From the NCBI GenBank assembly GCA_027946555.1, contig JAPEVC010000007.1, positions 1 through 64,000 of the forward strand: a stretch of DNA of 64,000 nt. Reading direction: 5' to 3'. The position numbers and the translations under genes were made by a program. Positions within the stretch are counted from its first letter, which is position 1, and every line of letters starts with the position of its first letter. Below the pieces are notes generated by a model that worked only from the letters and a program-made list of their open reading frames with translations, was not told where the DNA came from and searched no databases. This DNA is from Gnomoniopsis sp. IMI 355080 (Eukaryota > Ascomycota > Sordariomycetes > Diaporthales > Gnomoniaceae). Shown in pieces: positions 46,457 to 59,177 of the stretch.

Positions 46457-47471
46457 CTACCTGGGTGAATATCAGATAGTCCAAAGGCTGTGCGTGTAAA
46501 TAGTAGCTGGTATGGGGCCCCGAAGACCACCGCGGTCCACTTGGTACGCAGTAGTACAACCCCTTTCTTAATTGAGCCAGGTTTGACCCATGTACACACT
46601 CGCTACGGTACGTCTAAGCTTGTGCACCTAGAAATAAGAAACTCGTAAAGCGAATCATCAATGCATCTGTAGGAATGGGGCTTGAATGATTGAGAAGCTA
46701 CATGAGTCAATGTCCTCCCCAAAGAGGCTATGCAACAGTTCATCGCGGTCCTCTCTGGCAAGTAAAGTAGTTTCCAGAATTCGATTCCGATGAATGTGGG
46801 CAAAAAGTCGCCGGAGCAGGTGGCGAGTTACTGAATAGGTCGTATGTCCACACAAATGAATTGGTATTCGAATCGAGCGTTTGGTTCCCCCGCCTGCTCC
46901 CCACAGGCGCTTGCCAAACAGCCGGTGCCCCTGGCCTACCTGGGTACCTATGTGGCAATCAGCTGGACCCCTGCTCCATTTGTCTCTCGGGTAGGTAAGG
47001 TAGGGTACTTTGTATACTACAGTACCTCTTGTACGTACAGTACCTCTGACCCGCACGGGCAGAGTTGCACTGAGGTTTTGCTGTCATCTCAGGTCCAGAG
47101 TCCAATCCATCTCACCGTAACCTGCATTCTGCACCTAACATCCCCCCCTCTCAGCCTTACCTAACCTCGTCTCACTTCCAATCTGCCTTGGTCGTTTTTT
47201 TTCGCCTCTATTCAAATCTCGTGCCTCATAAGGCTCTGGCGAATTTCTTGCTGTTGTTATATAAACGAGTCGGTCGCTGCTACCTCTGAAGTGGCAACTT
47301 TCGCCATCGAGACCGGGCAGCCCCTCGTGCATCCTCGAACCCCCATCTCAAACCTGGTTCAACAGCAAGCCAACTCGGCCGAGTCTCTAACTCGCTCATC
47401 TCCGTGTCTCTCTGCCTCGCTTCTCGTGTCCTTCTGACTCGCCTCTCGTGCCCCTCGCCGCCGCTCTCAAC
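46457..47471. other. Upstream region of calcineurin A
   Basis: About 1 kb with no supportable gene. It includes CCTGGGTACCTA and GTAGGTAAGGTAGGGTAC motifs (46948-47010) and a CT-rich stretch just before the start that fits a fungal transcription start region. Confidence 0.45.
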
Positions 47472-49425
47472 ATGGATACCGACGGCGCCGGTGCGCCTGG
47501 CTCGCAGGACGTTCGCAGCGCCCAGGTCGACAATGCCATCCGCGCCATACAGCAGAAGAAGCCACCGCCTGAGATTGACTTCTCCATCCACCGCATGGAG
47601 GATGGAACTGAGGTCAGCACCGCTGAGAGAGTGTGCAAGGGTACGTATCATGCCCACCTTCCACCTGCGATGCGGGTTCCAGGAAGCCTCCCCCCCCCCA
47701 AACAAAAACACTATTCAGGGCACGCGACATGCTAACATTCTGCTCTTGGTCACAGATGTGCAAGCTCCGGCCATGTCCAAGCCGACGGACGAGCAATTCT
47801 TCGAAGACGACACACACCAAAAGCCCAACATCAACTTCTTGAAATCCCATTTCTACAGGGAAGGTCGGTTGACCGACGAACAAGCGTTATGGATCCTCAA
47901 GACCGGCACTGAGCTTTTGCGCGCCGAGCCCAACCTCTTGGAAATGGACGCCCCGATCACGGTCTGCGGCGACGTACACGGCCAGTACTACGATCTTATG
48001 AAGCTTTTTGAAGTTGGCGGAGACCCCGCGGAGACGAGGTACCTGTTCTTGGGTGACTACGTCGATCGTGGGTATTTCAGTATCGAGTGCGTGCTGTATC
48101 TCTGGTCGCTCAAGATTCACTACCCCAAGACGTTATGGCTCCTGCGGGGCAACCACGAGTGTCGCCACTTGACCGACTACTTCACCTTCAAGCTCGAATG
48201 CAAGCACAAATATTCTGAGATCATTTACGAGGCTTGCATGGAGTCCTTCTGCAGTTTGCCCTTGGCCGCTGTCATGAACAAACAATTCTTGTGCATCCAC
48301 GGTGGTCTCAGCCCGGAATTGCATACTCTCGATGATATTCGCACCGTAAGCAGAAATCTGTGTGGCTCTTTGGCTGCAGGCCTCCCATCCTCCAATTCAC
48401 GTGGCTGATGTTTTACAGATTGATCGTTTTAGAGAGCCTCCTACACAGGGCCTCATGTGCGACATCCTCTGGGCCGACCCTCTTGAAGATTTCGGCCAGG
48501 AGAAGACGAATGACTACTTCTTGCACAATCATGTCAGAGGCTGCTCCTACTTTTTCTCATATCCGGCCGCATGCGCATTCCTCGAAAAGAACAACCTGCT
48601 GTCCATCATCCGCGCGCACGAAGCGCAGGATGCTGGTTACAGAATGTATCGGAAGACTAGGACAACTGGTTTCCCTAGTGTCATGACAATTTTCTCGGCG
48701 CCAAATTACCTTGATGTCTACAACAACAAGGCCGCTGTGTTGAAATACGAGAACAACGTCATGAACATTCGGCAGTTCAACTGCACGCCGCACCCTTACT
48801 GGCTTCCGAACTTCATGGACGTGTTTACTTGGTCGTTGCCTTTTGTTTGTGAGAAGATCACAGACATGTTGATTGCCATATTGAGCACATGCAGTGAGGA
48901 TGAGCTTAGAGAGGACGCCTCAAGCTCTTCTCCTGGTCCCGCATCACCACCTATCACTCCATCGGCCGTCTTGGATCCAGAGTCCACCGAGGCCAAACGG
49001 CGGAATATCAAGAACAAGATTCTTGCCATTGGACGACTGTCACGTGTATTCCAGGTTCTTCGTGAGGAATCTGAGAGTGTCACAGAGCTCAAGGGTGTCT
49101 CCGGAGGCCGACTGCCCGCTGGAACGCTCATGTTGGGCGCCGAGGGTATCAAGAACGCCATTAGCACTTTCGAGGATGCCCGGAAGGTGGATCTTCAGAA
49201 CGAGCGGTTGCCTCCCAGTCACGACGAGGTGCAACGTGCCAATGACGAGGAACGGGCCCAGGCGCTGGAGCGCGCAGCCCGGGAGGCTGAGGGCGATAAG
49301 AAGCTACAGTCTGTGGCGAGGAGACTCAGCACGTGAGTATTCAAGTGTGACGAGATGCCTTCAATGTTTGTTAACCTTTGTACAGCGATCGTGACACCCG
49401 GAAAAAGCCCCCTCAGGCACCTTAG
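47472..49425 (+). CDS. cnaA: Calcineurin catalytic subunit A (PP2B)
   Basis: Calcium/calmodulin-activated serine/threonine phosphatase that dephosphorylates Crz1-type factors in stress and growth signalling. Four exons join in frame: 47472..47640, 47756..48345, 48419..49332 and 49386..49425, giving 570 residues. The catalytic core has the metal boxes GDVHGQYYD, GDYVDRG and RGNHECRHLT, then CIHGGLSPEL and SAPNYLDVYNN. The calcineurin-B-binding helix (FMDVFTWSLPFVCEKITDM) follows. A basic amphipathic calmodulin site (RRNIKNKILAIGRLSRVF) and the autoinhibitory motif (ISTFEDARKVDLQNERLPP) come in the expected order. The last exon adds only the basic tail DRDTRKKPPQAP. The N-terminal exon is Gly/Ala/Asp-rich and ends at VCK. 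The first intron contains a run of about twelve C. Confidence 0.96.
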
Positions 49426-50047
49426 GAGGCGTGCCGTAGGTGTGCATGCAATGATACGGCGCTTACATGATCGACGAGATGCAAATTCAATGTGTCTTCT
49501 TTTGTCCGCGAGATGAACTGTGGATGGAAAACAAGTGGATGATTACGACGGACTTGGGCAGTTGTCGCGGTGGGTGATGCATGGGATTCAGCAGGCATTT
49601 CTCCATCAAATTTCTACGACAGGACACACGTACGACGCAAGACGTTGTGATGTTTGCTTTGGTAGGGTGGTCATGGCTCGGGAATTAATCCAGTCACACA
49701 GCTGGTTCATGCAGAGAGAGTATCGAGCAGGGTCTAGACACACGGCACCAGGGCGAGTAGACAGGCACTGATGGATGGGACGAGACAAAGACATGGGTCA
49801 GAGCATGGGGGTGTGTGCGATACTTCCTGCTGTGGCACATGACGAAATATTCCCTTCTTCTGCGTTATACATACACATTCCCGTAGTGTACCACGGGTAA
49901 CTCTATGCGCTTAGCTTAACGGTTTTGCATTGACTGTGAGGCCATCCAAGATGCGTTAACAGCCCGCTTTTGAAACCCAATTTACCGAACACTGCTCAGC
50001 GGAATGAACCGACCTTTCGCTCATTTTCAGACAATGGTCCTTTTCCC
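49426..50047. other. Convergent 3' region
   Basis: About 620 bp between calcineurin A (plus) and the cyclase-family gene (minus). I see nothing coding. Confidence 0.45.
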
Positions 50048-51336
50048 TTAGAAGATCGCCAGAATGTTCGGCGGACTCGCCACACCCCCTGTCACATTGC
50101 AAGGCTCACTACTAACAAAGAAACTCCACCTTTTCTCTCGCCGACACGTCTCAGCGAGCTTTTCCAGCCAGAATAACTCTCCGATGGGACAACCATACCC
50201 AGCCAGCAGCACCTCGTGCAGAATTAGCTCCTTTGGCGCCGGCCACGCCTCGAAACTGGGCTGATCGCCTGCCACGGCGGCAAAATTGTCCCAAATCCAC
50301 CGGGCCACGTCTTCGGACTGCTCGACGCCGCCGAAGCTGTGGGACGGGGCGGTTGTGTAGGCCTGTAACTGGGAGGCGGAGAGGGTGGCGTATTGTGCGT
50401 GCCAGCCTTTGGATAGGAGGGAGGATATGTTGTTAGCCAGGCGTGTTCTTTTCTTTTATTAACCATATACGGCTCACGGTCTTATGAGGAGTTGTGCTCT
50501 TGCCTGGCCACGAGAAGAAGAAAAAAGGAGATGTGGGGGGGAGGGACAAGCTTTTACCTGTGCGGATGAACAAGATGTCACCGAATTTCACCTCGGTGCC
50601 CTGGTCTTTGAGGCACGCTAGAAGTTGGGCGAGCGGGATAGGCGACGTCTCGAAACAATTGAAGTTTTTGATTGCAGGATCCGACTGCTTCTCGCGCCAA
50701 CTGGCCATATCGATGAGGATGCCCCGACCCACGATGCCTTGCTCCGCCCACGCCTGGATGCCATTGACCAGCGTCTTGTTCCCATCCTTGTCCCGGCCGT
50801 GTCCGCCGTCGCCTTGGATATCCTCGACCGTCACGCCGCCGTAGAACTTGGCCTCTTTCTGGTAGCCAAAGTGGCGCAGGCCGTCCCACTGGCTGGAGAC
50901 TTGTGAGTTGAAGGTCCAGATGTCGTCGTGGACAGTGCGGGGGCTCTTGTGGATGAGTTCTTGGTGGAAGAGCTTGCGCTGGAAGAAGCCGGATTCTTCA
51001 CCCTGGGCGTCGAGGGGCCAGTTGAGAGAGACTCTGGGGACGTGTCAGATATTTTAGGTGTGTGTGGTGTGACTTGGTTGAGAAAAGTGTCTTATAGACT
51101 CTCTCTTCCCACTTTCCAGGTTGATGGAACATTTGTCTGTCTCGAAAAACATACCGAGTTCCCTTCTGAATCTCATTTCTCGCAGCCGCAGCCACACGCT
51201 CATCAGTGAGTCTATTTAAAGTTCCCAACTGGTCATCATCACCATATAAACCCCAAGCCGCGTGGTGAGGGTCACCGTCCCGGAGCGGGAGGCTGTCGAA
51301 GCTGGGAATGCCGTTCTCATTCAATGTAGGAGCCAT
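50048..51336 (-). CDS. Cyclase-family (kynurenine formamidase-like) protein
   Basis: Member of the metal-dependent cyclase family (PF04199) that includes bacterial kynurenine formamidase KynB; the fungal members have no settled substrate. Three exons join in frame: 51155..51336, 50558..51033 and 50048..50406, giving 338 residues. Typical blocks are WGLYGDDDQLGTLNRLT near the start, VSLNWPLD, SSQWDGLRHFGYQ, FYGGVTVEDI, GRGILIDMASW, GDILFIRTGW (made across the second intron) and ILHEVLLAGYGCPIGE. In bacterial KynB the metal motif is HxGTHxDxPxH. Here the matching place reads QWDG, so one His ligand position is Gln. The start at 51336 (MAPTLNENG) was preferred. An in-frame ATG at 51375 would add 13 residues. 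Confidence 0.87.
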
Positions 51337-51992
51337 CTTGAGAGTATCACTGATTTGTTTCAGTCTTGCAGCCATATGTGACGAAATGCTATCTTTGAGG
51401 ACCAGTTCGGTTTGCTTCTGTATATCATTCTTCTGAACTTCGAGGATATTTCACGGAAATTTCGGAATATACATTCCGGGCGGGGTTCGCCCTCACCATC
51501 TCCGATCGTGATGCGCAGCAGCGAGAGAGGCGATAAGTTTTTAGGCGCATCGAGGATCGGCACCGGGTCGCGGACCTTGTTCTCGGTCGTCTTTACCACG
51601 AGAATTTGCACAGTAGCTAGTGGATTGGAGAATTCTTCGTCTATCTCAGCGGGAGGAGTCGTGATAACCGGGTCCTGGTTCTCATCTAGCTCAAACATCG
51701 TTTGCCTCTTATTGAGAGGCCATACTAAACCCCAACCTACCAACAACGCAGGGTTGGGGTTGCTTGTCGCGATGATTCCTCGCATTTCATGATCGCGAAG
51801 CGGCCGACAAGTTTTAAGACGGCGAGAGGGTGTCCAGGGGTATGATTGTTCGGCCTTCCAAAAATCTCAAAGTATTTTGTCCTCGCACAAGAACGAAACA
51901 GAGAAAAAGGGGATAGAGAGGAGGGAGGCCCCCCCCCCAGAAGCGGGTGAGATCGTAAAACCTCCTCCGCCGCGCGCCTTTTTTCCCCTTCG
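51337..51992. other. Divergent promoter region, cyclase and HemK genes
   Basis: Upstream region of both genes. A minus-strand frame of 141 codons (51360..51785) lies here, but I recognise no domain in it and it overlaps the cyclase leader. A run of 11 C is at about 51931-51941. Confidence 0.4.
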
Positions 51993-53200
51993 ATGCCTCG
52001 GATCCCCCCACGGGTCCTCTTGCGCGCATATCGCATCTCACCACACTTGGCGACGCTGCTGCCAACATGCCGAGAGCTACCGTCGGCTCTGAATGAGCTG
52101 CGCTGGATTCGCGAGCACGTGTTGTCGTTGTCGTCGGCGCAAAGTACCTGGCGGCGGCGGCAGCGGCAGCCCACGAAACAAAAAGTCCTGGAGCGTCAGG
52201 TTGCCTTGCTGTGTCAGCGGCGCGGGCGCGGGGAGCCGTTGCAATATGTTCTCGGATCGCAGCCGTTTGGGAATTTAGACATCAAGTGCCGTTCGGGCGT
52301 GTTAATCCCTAGGTAAGTTTTCTTAAACCTACCTTGAGTTATATAAGGGACATGTTTTTTTAAAGATTTGGAACTAACGGAAAAAACGTGGGACGCACAT
52401 AAAGGCCAGAACCAGAAGCCTACACAACGCATCTGGCCCACCTCATCACCACCCACTCCCTCTTCCGCCCCTTGCCCACCTCACTCACCATCGTAGACCT
52501 CTGCACAGGCACCGGGTGCATCGCACTCCTTCTTCACTCGCTCCTCGCCCACAGCGTTCCCCGGCTGCGCATCCATGGCATCGATATCTCGCCGCAGGCC
52601 GTGCAGCTCTCGCGGGACAACATGCAGTCCAACATAGACGCCAAGCGTTTATCCCCTCCCTGTTCTCCCTCCCAGCTTCTAGAATTCACCGAGGGCGACA
52701 TCTTTTCGTCACGCGAGGATGAGTTGTGGATAAGCCGGCCGGAGGAGAAGGAGAAGGAGGAGGAGGAGGAGTGGGATGTATTGATCTGCAATCCGCCATA
52801 CATATCCCCGTGGGGCTTCACTCACCAGACAGAACGCAGTGTGCGCAAGTACGAGCCGAAACTCGCGCAGGTGCCAATGGTTACGTATCCCGGCAGTCAC
52901 GAGCCGGAAGATGTGTTTTACGCGCGGCTGTTGGACATTGGAGCCAGGAAGAGGGCGAAAGTGATGTTATTTGAGGTGGGGGATTTGGAACAGGCTTTTA
53001 GAGTTGTAAGAATGGCTTTGGGGCATCAGGACCTGGCATCGAGGGGTAAGGTTATTGTAGAGATTTGGAGGGATTGGCCGGATGCGGCGCCCCAGGAGAA
53101 TGAGGCAAACAGGAGGATTGTGGAGGCTGGCAAGGAGAGCAGAGAGGTGAAGATCAGGGGGAGTGGTCATGGAAGGTCTGTATTCATACAATGCAGCTAG
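51993..53200 (+). CDS. MTQ1: Mitochondrial release-factor glutamine methyltransferase (HemK/PrmC)
   Basis: Predicted SAM-dependent methyltransferase that methylates the Gln of the GGQ motif in the mitochondrial peptide-release factor. Two exons join in frame: 51993..52312 and 52405..53200, giving 371 residues. The N-terminus (MPRIPPRVLLRAYR) is Arg-rich and suits mitochondrial import. The HemK N-domain precedes EPLQYVLGSQPFG and SGVLIPRPEPEAY, where the more usual PETE reads PEPE. SAM motif I is VDLCTGTGCIALLL. The catalytic NPPY box is present as ICNPPYIS. An acidic insertion (RPEEKEKEEEEEW) sits just before it. The C-terminal part (FEVGDLEQAFRV, VIVEIWRDWPD) is typical. Its 3' end lies 84 bp from that of the convergent mitochondrial leucyl-tRNA synthetase gene. 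Confidence 0.9.
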
Positions 53201-53284
53201 GGCTCCTCTCCCTCAGCCATTGTTTCGCTCATCTGAAATGCGCTGTTGTGCATTCCATTCCAGAAAGCACATCATGGGTATCTT

Positions 53285-56209
53285 CTACAACACAAAGTTG
53301 ACGACCTTGCCGCGATGGACGACAATGGTTTTCTTCGCCGATCGAATTTTATCTCCATCACCCAGCTTCGAAGCGCCGTCGGCCTCAAGGATTCTATCCA
53401 CTATCCAAGCCTTTAAATCCTTCTCTTCCAGTGCCTCATCGCTCACTGGTATGTCCACGGCAACCCTGAGTTTTCCGTTAATTTGCACTGCGCAGGTCTG
53501 CGTCCGTGGTTTCATGAGTGGGAGCGTGCCGTCAGGCACAGGGAAGCGGACCGAGCCCGAAAAGAGCGGCTTCGTCGCTCCCAGTAGTTGCCAACACTCG
53601 GAGGCAAGAGCTGGTGCAACGGGGGCCAGCATTCTGATGAGGGCCGAAAGAGCCTCGCAGCGAACTTCGTCGAGGGCATCTGGCTTTGCGGCAATCGTGT
53701 TGGTCAGACTCATCAAGTCCGAAATGACGGTATTGAGAGAGTAGACGGTCTGGTACGAAGCAGTGACAGACTCGATCGTCCGCTGAACTTCCCTCCATAA
53801 AGCGAAATTTGTGTCCACCGACTGTAATTCACGTTCACCCATTTCAGGAATGTGCGCGATTTGCTTGTCAACAAATCTGCGCATGCGACCTTCTTCCAAA
53901 GATAACGAAGCTTTTGTCCCTGCCACGTCGGTCACTAAATCGTGTATCCGTCCGAACCAACGAGTGACGCCGCTGATCTTTTCACCGTCCCAGTTCACCA
54001 CGTCGCTAACGGGTGCTTGGAATAGCATGTGTGCTCTGGTGGCGTCGGCTCCATGTTCAGCAATGAATTGAGTGGGATCGACACCGTTGTACTTTGATTT
54101 TGACATCTTTTCATAATTGATCACAGCGGTCTTCCCAGAAGCAATTATGATTGGCTGCGAAGGGTCTTTCAGGTCGACCTCGTCCGGTCTAAGGAAACGA
54201 CCGTTCGAAGGGTCAATGTATGTCTTTCCGTGCACCATGCCTTGCGTAATGAGTCGGGCGAATGGCTCATGAATTGCCTCAAAAGATGACTGAGGAGCAA
54301 GGGACGATGTCATGAGGAATTTGTAGATGAAGCGAGCATAGAGCAGATGCAATATCGCATGCTCTATACCACCAATGTAGAGATCAACGGGAAGCAGCGA
54401 GGCCTTCTCGGGAGAGAATGGCGCCAGGACATTCTTTGGGTCAACAAAGCGCATGTAGTACCAACTCGAATCGACAAAGGTATCCATGGTGTCTGTATCT
54501 CGCTTCGCAGCGCCACCACATTTCGGGCACGAGGTGTTGACCCACTCGGATGCCGACTCAAGTGGATTACCGGGCTTTCCTTCAGCCCAGTGGCCGTCAA
54601 CTTGGGGCAACCTGACCGGAAGCTGGTCATCGGGCACTGGCACAGTCCCACACGAGTTGCAGTGAATGATTGGGATCGGAGTTCCCCAATACCTCTGACG
54701 ACTTACAAGCCAGTCCCTCAGTCGCCATTTCTCCACCGGCTTCGCCAGCTCAGCGGCCTCAAGCATGGAGAGCAAAATTTCTCCAGCTTCTTTGGAGGAC
54801 TTCCCCTTGAACGGCCCACTTTGAGACGTCATATAGCCATGTTCGATGAAAGGGTCATTCGACATGGCCGTTGTAGACTCGTCATCAGATGCTGCCAGCA
54901 CGAAGCGAACAGGCTGATCGTAGTGGTGCTCTTTCCAGAAGGCATTGTCCCGAAGATCATGTCCAGGCACGCCCATGACGGCGCCCTCTCCATAGTCGCC
55001 CAGGACATAAGGAGCCACATACACTGGCAGAGACTCCTTGGCAGCATCTGGTGTAAGTTCGTGGTATGCTAGAGGGTTGATAGCCCTCAGGCTGGGGAGC
55101 ATATATCCGACCTTGGAGTCTGGCGGGAGGCCAGGTAGTGTATCAAGGAAGGCCTGCAGCTCGGGATCTGCTTCAGCGAGTCTTTGGACCAAGGGGTGTG
55201 TCGCAGCTAAGGCCAAGTATTGAACGCCGAGCAGAGTGTCAGGCCTGGTGGTGAAGACCTCGACGGAAGCATGAGCATCCTGACTGTGGACCAAAAAAGG
55301 AAACTTGATCATGGCTCCCTGTGACTTGCCAAGCCAGTTCTTTTGCATGGCAAGCACCCTTTCGGGCCAAGCCTCGTCCTTGGACAGTACTTCGAGGTCC
55401 TGCAGAAGGGACTCTCGAAATTCAGAGATCTTGAGGAACCACTGCTTGAGACGACGTTTCTCAACCTTGGCACCAGATCTCCAGGAGCAACCATTAGCGT
55501 CCACTTGTTCATTGGCCAACACAGTCATATCCACAGGGTCGTAGTTGACCTCGGCCTCTGCCTGGTACGCAAGACCCTTTTCGTGAAGCATGAGGAATAT
55601 CTTCTGCGTGTGTTTGTAGAACTCGGGATCGCAAGTGGATATTTCCTGTAGGCAAATAGGTCAGACCTGGCCTTGCAGGACGTGTCTCAAGAAAGAACCT
55701 ACACGGTCCCAGTCCCAGCTACCGTTCATGACCTGCAGCTGCTCCTTCATCTTGGCTATGTTGTCCTTGGTCCATGTCGCAGGATTGATGCCATGCTGGA
55801 GGGCAGCATTCTCGGCAGGAAGACCAAAAGCATCCCAGCCCATGGGAAGTATAGGTTCCTTGGAATGGAGTGTCTGGTATCTGGCAAGAACGTCGGCGAC
55901 AGTGTAGACTCGTAGGTGGCCCATATGGAGAGAACCAGACGGGTACGGAAACATGGGCAGGATGTATTTCGGTTTCTGGTCTGGGTCTGCTTCATTCCGA
56001 CTGTTCTCCAGCTTCAATTGTCCCCATTCGGCGCGCCACTTCTTGTCCAGGGCTGGAAGATCGAGTTTCGGCGATTGTGAAGCTTTCGAAGACGCGGCGC
56101 GCCACAGTGGCAAAGGGTTGCAACGAGGAGCTCTACTAGTAAGAAGGGTGCGCGTGATGCTCAGTAAGGACAGTCGATGGCCCGTTGGCCGCGTGAAAAT
56201 TAACGACAT
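53285..56209 (-). CDS. Mitochondrial leucyl-tRNA synthetase
   Basis: Class I aminoacyl-tRNA synthetase that charges mitochondrial tRNA-Leu; some fungal relatives (Nam2) also assist intron splicing. Two exons join in frame: 55703..56209 and 53285..55645, giving 955 residues. Residues 1-45 are Arg/Ser-rich with no acids, a mitochondrial presequence. The HIGH box is HMGH at 95-98 (FPYPSGSLHMGHLRVYT) and the KMSKS box is intact near 681 (NYEKMSKSKYNGVDP). The editing (CP1) domain keeps FTTRPDTLLGVQY and GVPGHDLRDNAFW, with the Asp residues expected for proofreading. The Cys pairs NSCG and CPKCGG suggest a zinc-ribbon insertion. The C-terminal anticodon-binding part and a short leucine-specific tail are complete. 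Confidence 0.95.
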
Positions 56210-57265
56210 GGTGAGCGTGTGGTCATTCTCGCAACGAAGCAGTGAGCTTCGTCTGGCGAAAAGCGTTGTGTGATTTGAGGAGTGGTTTGCTCAAGAAAAG
56301 TGCACGTCGTCAGAAGCTGGGGAGTTTGGCAGACAAAATAAATTCCAGCGTTGCAATGTGACAAGCTCCATCCAGGTTCAGGGTCCATCCCGCTAGACCC
56401 ATACTATGTTAGCTGCACCCTCACACTCGCCATCACGACGGCCTGCTGAAAGACATGACATGTTTTGGCCAACCCATCAAAACTGCTGTCCTGAGTTTGA
56501 AGGGTATGAGCAGGGAGAACGGAGGTTGACAGATATGTAACTATATAAAAGAAAGGCTATATTTCCAGGTACCATCATCGCGCACTCCTGCCGAGGGGCC
56601 TTTGGGAGCGGCAGGGCTGAGGGCTGATAGGGCGGGCAGGGGTCCTGCAATTAAGCTCATTGGGGGTGGGTGGCTGCCAAGGTCAAACAGAAAGAGCATG
56701 GGCCCCATTTTTCGGGCAATTCTGACCATTCAAAGCGCTCCCTGTCGCTCTCACCGCGGCAGGAGGCTTCGGTGTTTTCCTTGCTGGGATGAGACTGCAG
56801 CTCTTTCTGCCGCGCAGTGCCGCGCAGAAAGGAGAAGGGGGGCCTGTCACGGGCCTTTCTTCCAACTCGACTTGCGTGCCGAATGCGTTGTTCATGAGAC
56901 TACTTCTGGACTTCAATACCCACAATCTGTACTTTATTCCATAACGATTCTTGCCATCGTAACTTTTGCGGCCGTCACAACGTGGCCGACTCATTGCTAC
57001 TTTGCTAATCCCGAGTTATTACTGCGTAAAATCATACCGTCTTCTCTTCTTGACCGCCGCAAACCGAGGAAGCGCAGACTCGAACACGAACGTCCTCGAG
57101 TATCTCACCACGCAAGCAACACATTTCCCCTACAGCCGGGACACTGAACATGGTAGCATCAGTGTAGCTAGCAAAGCGATCATAGTTTAGTTGCAGGAAG
57201 ATTTCACAGAGGCTCCTCCGCGGACGAGTCTGTCGGACTCGTCTGCACCCCCCTACCCACCAACC
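56210..57265. other. Divergent upstream region, LeuRS and permease
   Basis: About 1 kb with no supportable gene. The right-hand half, near the permease start, is likely leader sequence. Confidence 0.45.
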
Positions 57266-59177
57266 ATGTCCGCCTACTTTCATGACGACCACCTCCAAGT
57301 GCGCACACGCGACTCACTCGAGCTTGCGTCGCTCGCCAGCTCCGACCATGCCGAGACCGCCGAGACCGACTCTCGCCCCAGTATATCCTCGTCACGAAAG
57401 CTTTCACTCGAACAAGATGATCCCCTCGATTCGGGCAATCCAGCAGCCACGGGTCGGCCAATGGGTCACGGCCGGACTTTCTCCATGTCCTCTGGCTTCG
57501 ATTTCACTGCAAACCTCTTCCCTCTCTCCTCGACCACAGGCGCTGGCTATACGCCCATCGGTGCGCCAACTGTGACCGCGACACAGAATGGCGGTGCAGG
57601 CGGGCAGTCCCTAGAGAAACACAAGACCTTGACATATTTGAACGGCCTGTCGCTCATTGTCGGTTTGATTATTGGCTCTGGTATCTTTTCGTCACCGAGT
57701 CAAGTCAATGCCAATGTTGGATCGCCAGGTGGCGCCCTTATTGTTTGGGTGATAGCCGGTGTCCTGGCTTGGACAGGTGCGGCCAGCTATGCCGAGCTGG
57801 GTGGGGCAATTCCTCTGAACGGAGGGTCACAGGTGTATCTGGCCAAGATCTTTGGTGAGATTTGGGGATTTCTTTTCATGTGGGTAGCTGTACTGGTGCT
57901 GAAGCCCGGAAGCGCTGCCATCATCTGCATTATCATGGGAGAGTATGTCGTACGTGCTGCCATTGGCGCTGAGGCTGAGACCGTCAACCCATGGTACAAC
58001 AAGACAGTTGGCTTGACAGGGTTGTTTTTGGTGACGTTTATCAATTGCGTCTCGACGAAGCTTGGGACCAGATTGAACGATTTGCTCATGTTTATGAAGT
58101 TCATTGCTTTGCTTGGAGTCACCGTGACGGGGGTGGTGGTCGCTATTACGGGATATTCCTACAGCGGAGAGCCCAACTTGGATTGGAAAACGCATGAATG
58201 GTTCCAGGGCACCAAGATGGATGCCTCGGCATGGGCCGTGGCACTTTACGCGGGTCTCTGGGCATATGATGGCTGGGACAACGTGAGTACTCAACATCGA
58301 CCATGCGACCATCCTGTTGCTAACGTGCTGTTGCTAGACAAACTACGTCGTCGGAGAATTTCGAAATCCTAGTCGGGACTTGCCTCGAGTCATCCACACG
58401 GCCATGCCGCTGGTTATTCTGTCCTACGTATTGGCTAACCTCGCATACTTTCTGGTTTTACCCTTAACCGCCACCAACTCGTCAAACACCATTGCTGTTC
58501 TCTTCGGCTCGAAAGTGTTTGGCCCCATTGGATCGCTCTTCTTAGCTTTAATTGTCAGCGCCTCTTGCTTCGGCGCACTCAACAGCTCGACCTTTACCAG
58601 CAGTCGCCTGGTCTACGCTGCTAGCAAAGAGGGCTATGTCCCAGCATTTCTTGGACGCGTTGGCGCCGGCAACACCGCCGAGCGCACACACGTCTCCACC
58701 ATTCGTACGCGCAGTCGATTCTCCAACACGCTCTCTCAATGGGTCGGCGACGAAGATACAGGCCTCTTCTTCACCCCCGTCAACGCCCTTGTGCTCAACT
58801 GCGCCCTCACCGTTGCCTACGTCGTCGTAGGCGAGTTTGGTACCCTCCTCACTTTCTACGGAGTGGCGGGCTATACATTTTATTTTTTGACAGTCCTCGC
58901 CCTGATTGTACTCCGTGTCAGGGAGCCGGGGCTCGAAAGGCCGTACAAGACGTGGATAACGACCCCGATCATCTTCTGCTGTGTCAGCCTATTCCTGCTC
59001 TCTCGCGCCGTAGTGTCGGAGCCGCTTCAGACGCTGATAGTGATTGCTTTTGTTGCCGCGGGCATTCCGGTATATTTTTGGAGGGTGAGGAGGAAGGGGC
59101 CTGCAAAGAGACCCAGGGACTACGATGAGGATGAGAGCGGGCCTTGGTGGAAGTTCTGGACACGGTGGCGGTCGTGA
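57266..59177 (+). CDS. Amino-acid permease, LAT/APC type (Mup-like)
   Basis: Plasma-membrane amino-acid transporter of the APC superfamily, closest in pattern to the LAT/high-affinity methionine permease group. Two exons join in frame: 57266..58282 and 58338..59177, giving 618 residues. The first 120 residues are hydrophilic, Ser/Thr-rich and probably cytosolic, a likely site for ubiquitin or phospho-control. The first membrane helix has the substrate motif GLIIGSGIFSSPSQVN. Further blocks are AWTGAASYAELGGAIP, WAVLVLKPGSAAI and YAGLWAYDGWDNTNYVVGE (made across the intron), then ALNSSTFTSSRLVYAAS. About twelve hydrophobic helices can be counted. A charged loop with RTRSRFSN precedes a late helix. 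The C-terminus is short and basic/acidic. The substrate is not fixed by sequence. Confidence 0.9.

Noticed and set aside
51360..51785. 141-codon minus-strand frame upstream of the cyclase gene
   Set aside because: Overlaps the cyclase leader and the HemK promoter, has no recognised domain, and cannot be joined to the cyclase frame by clear splice sites.
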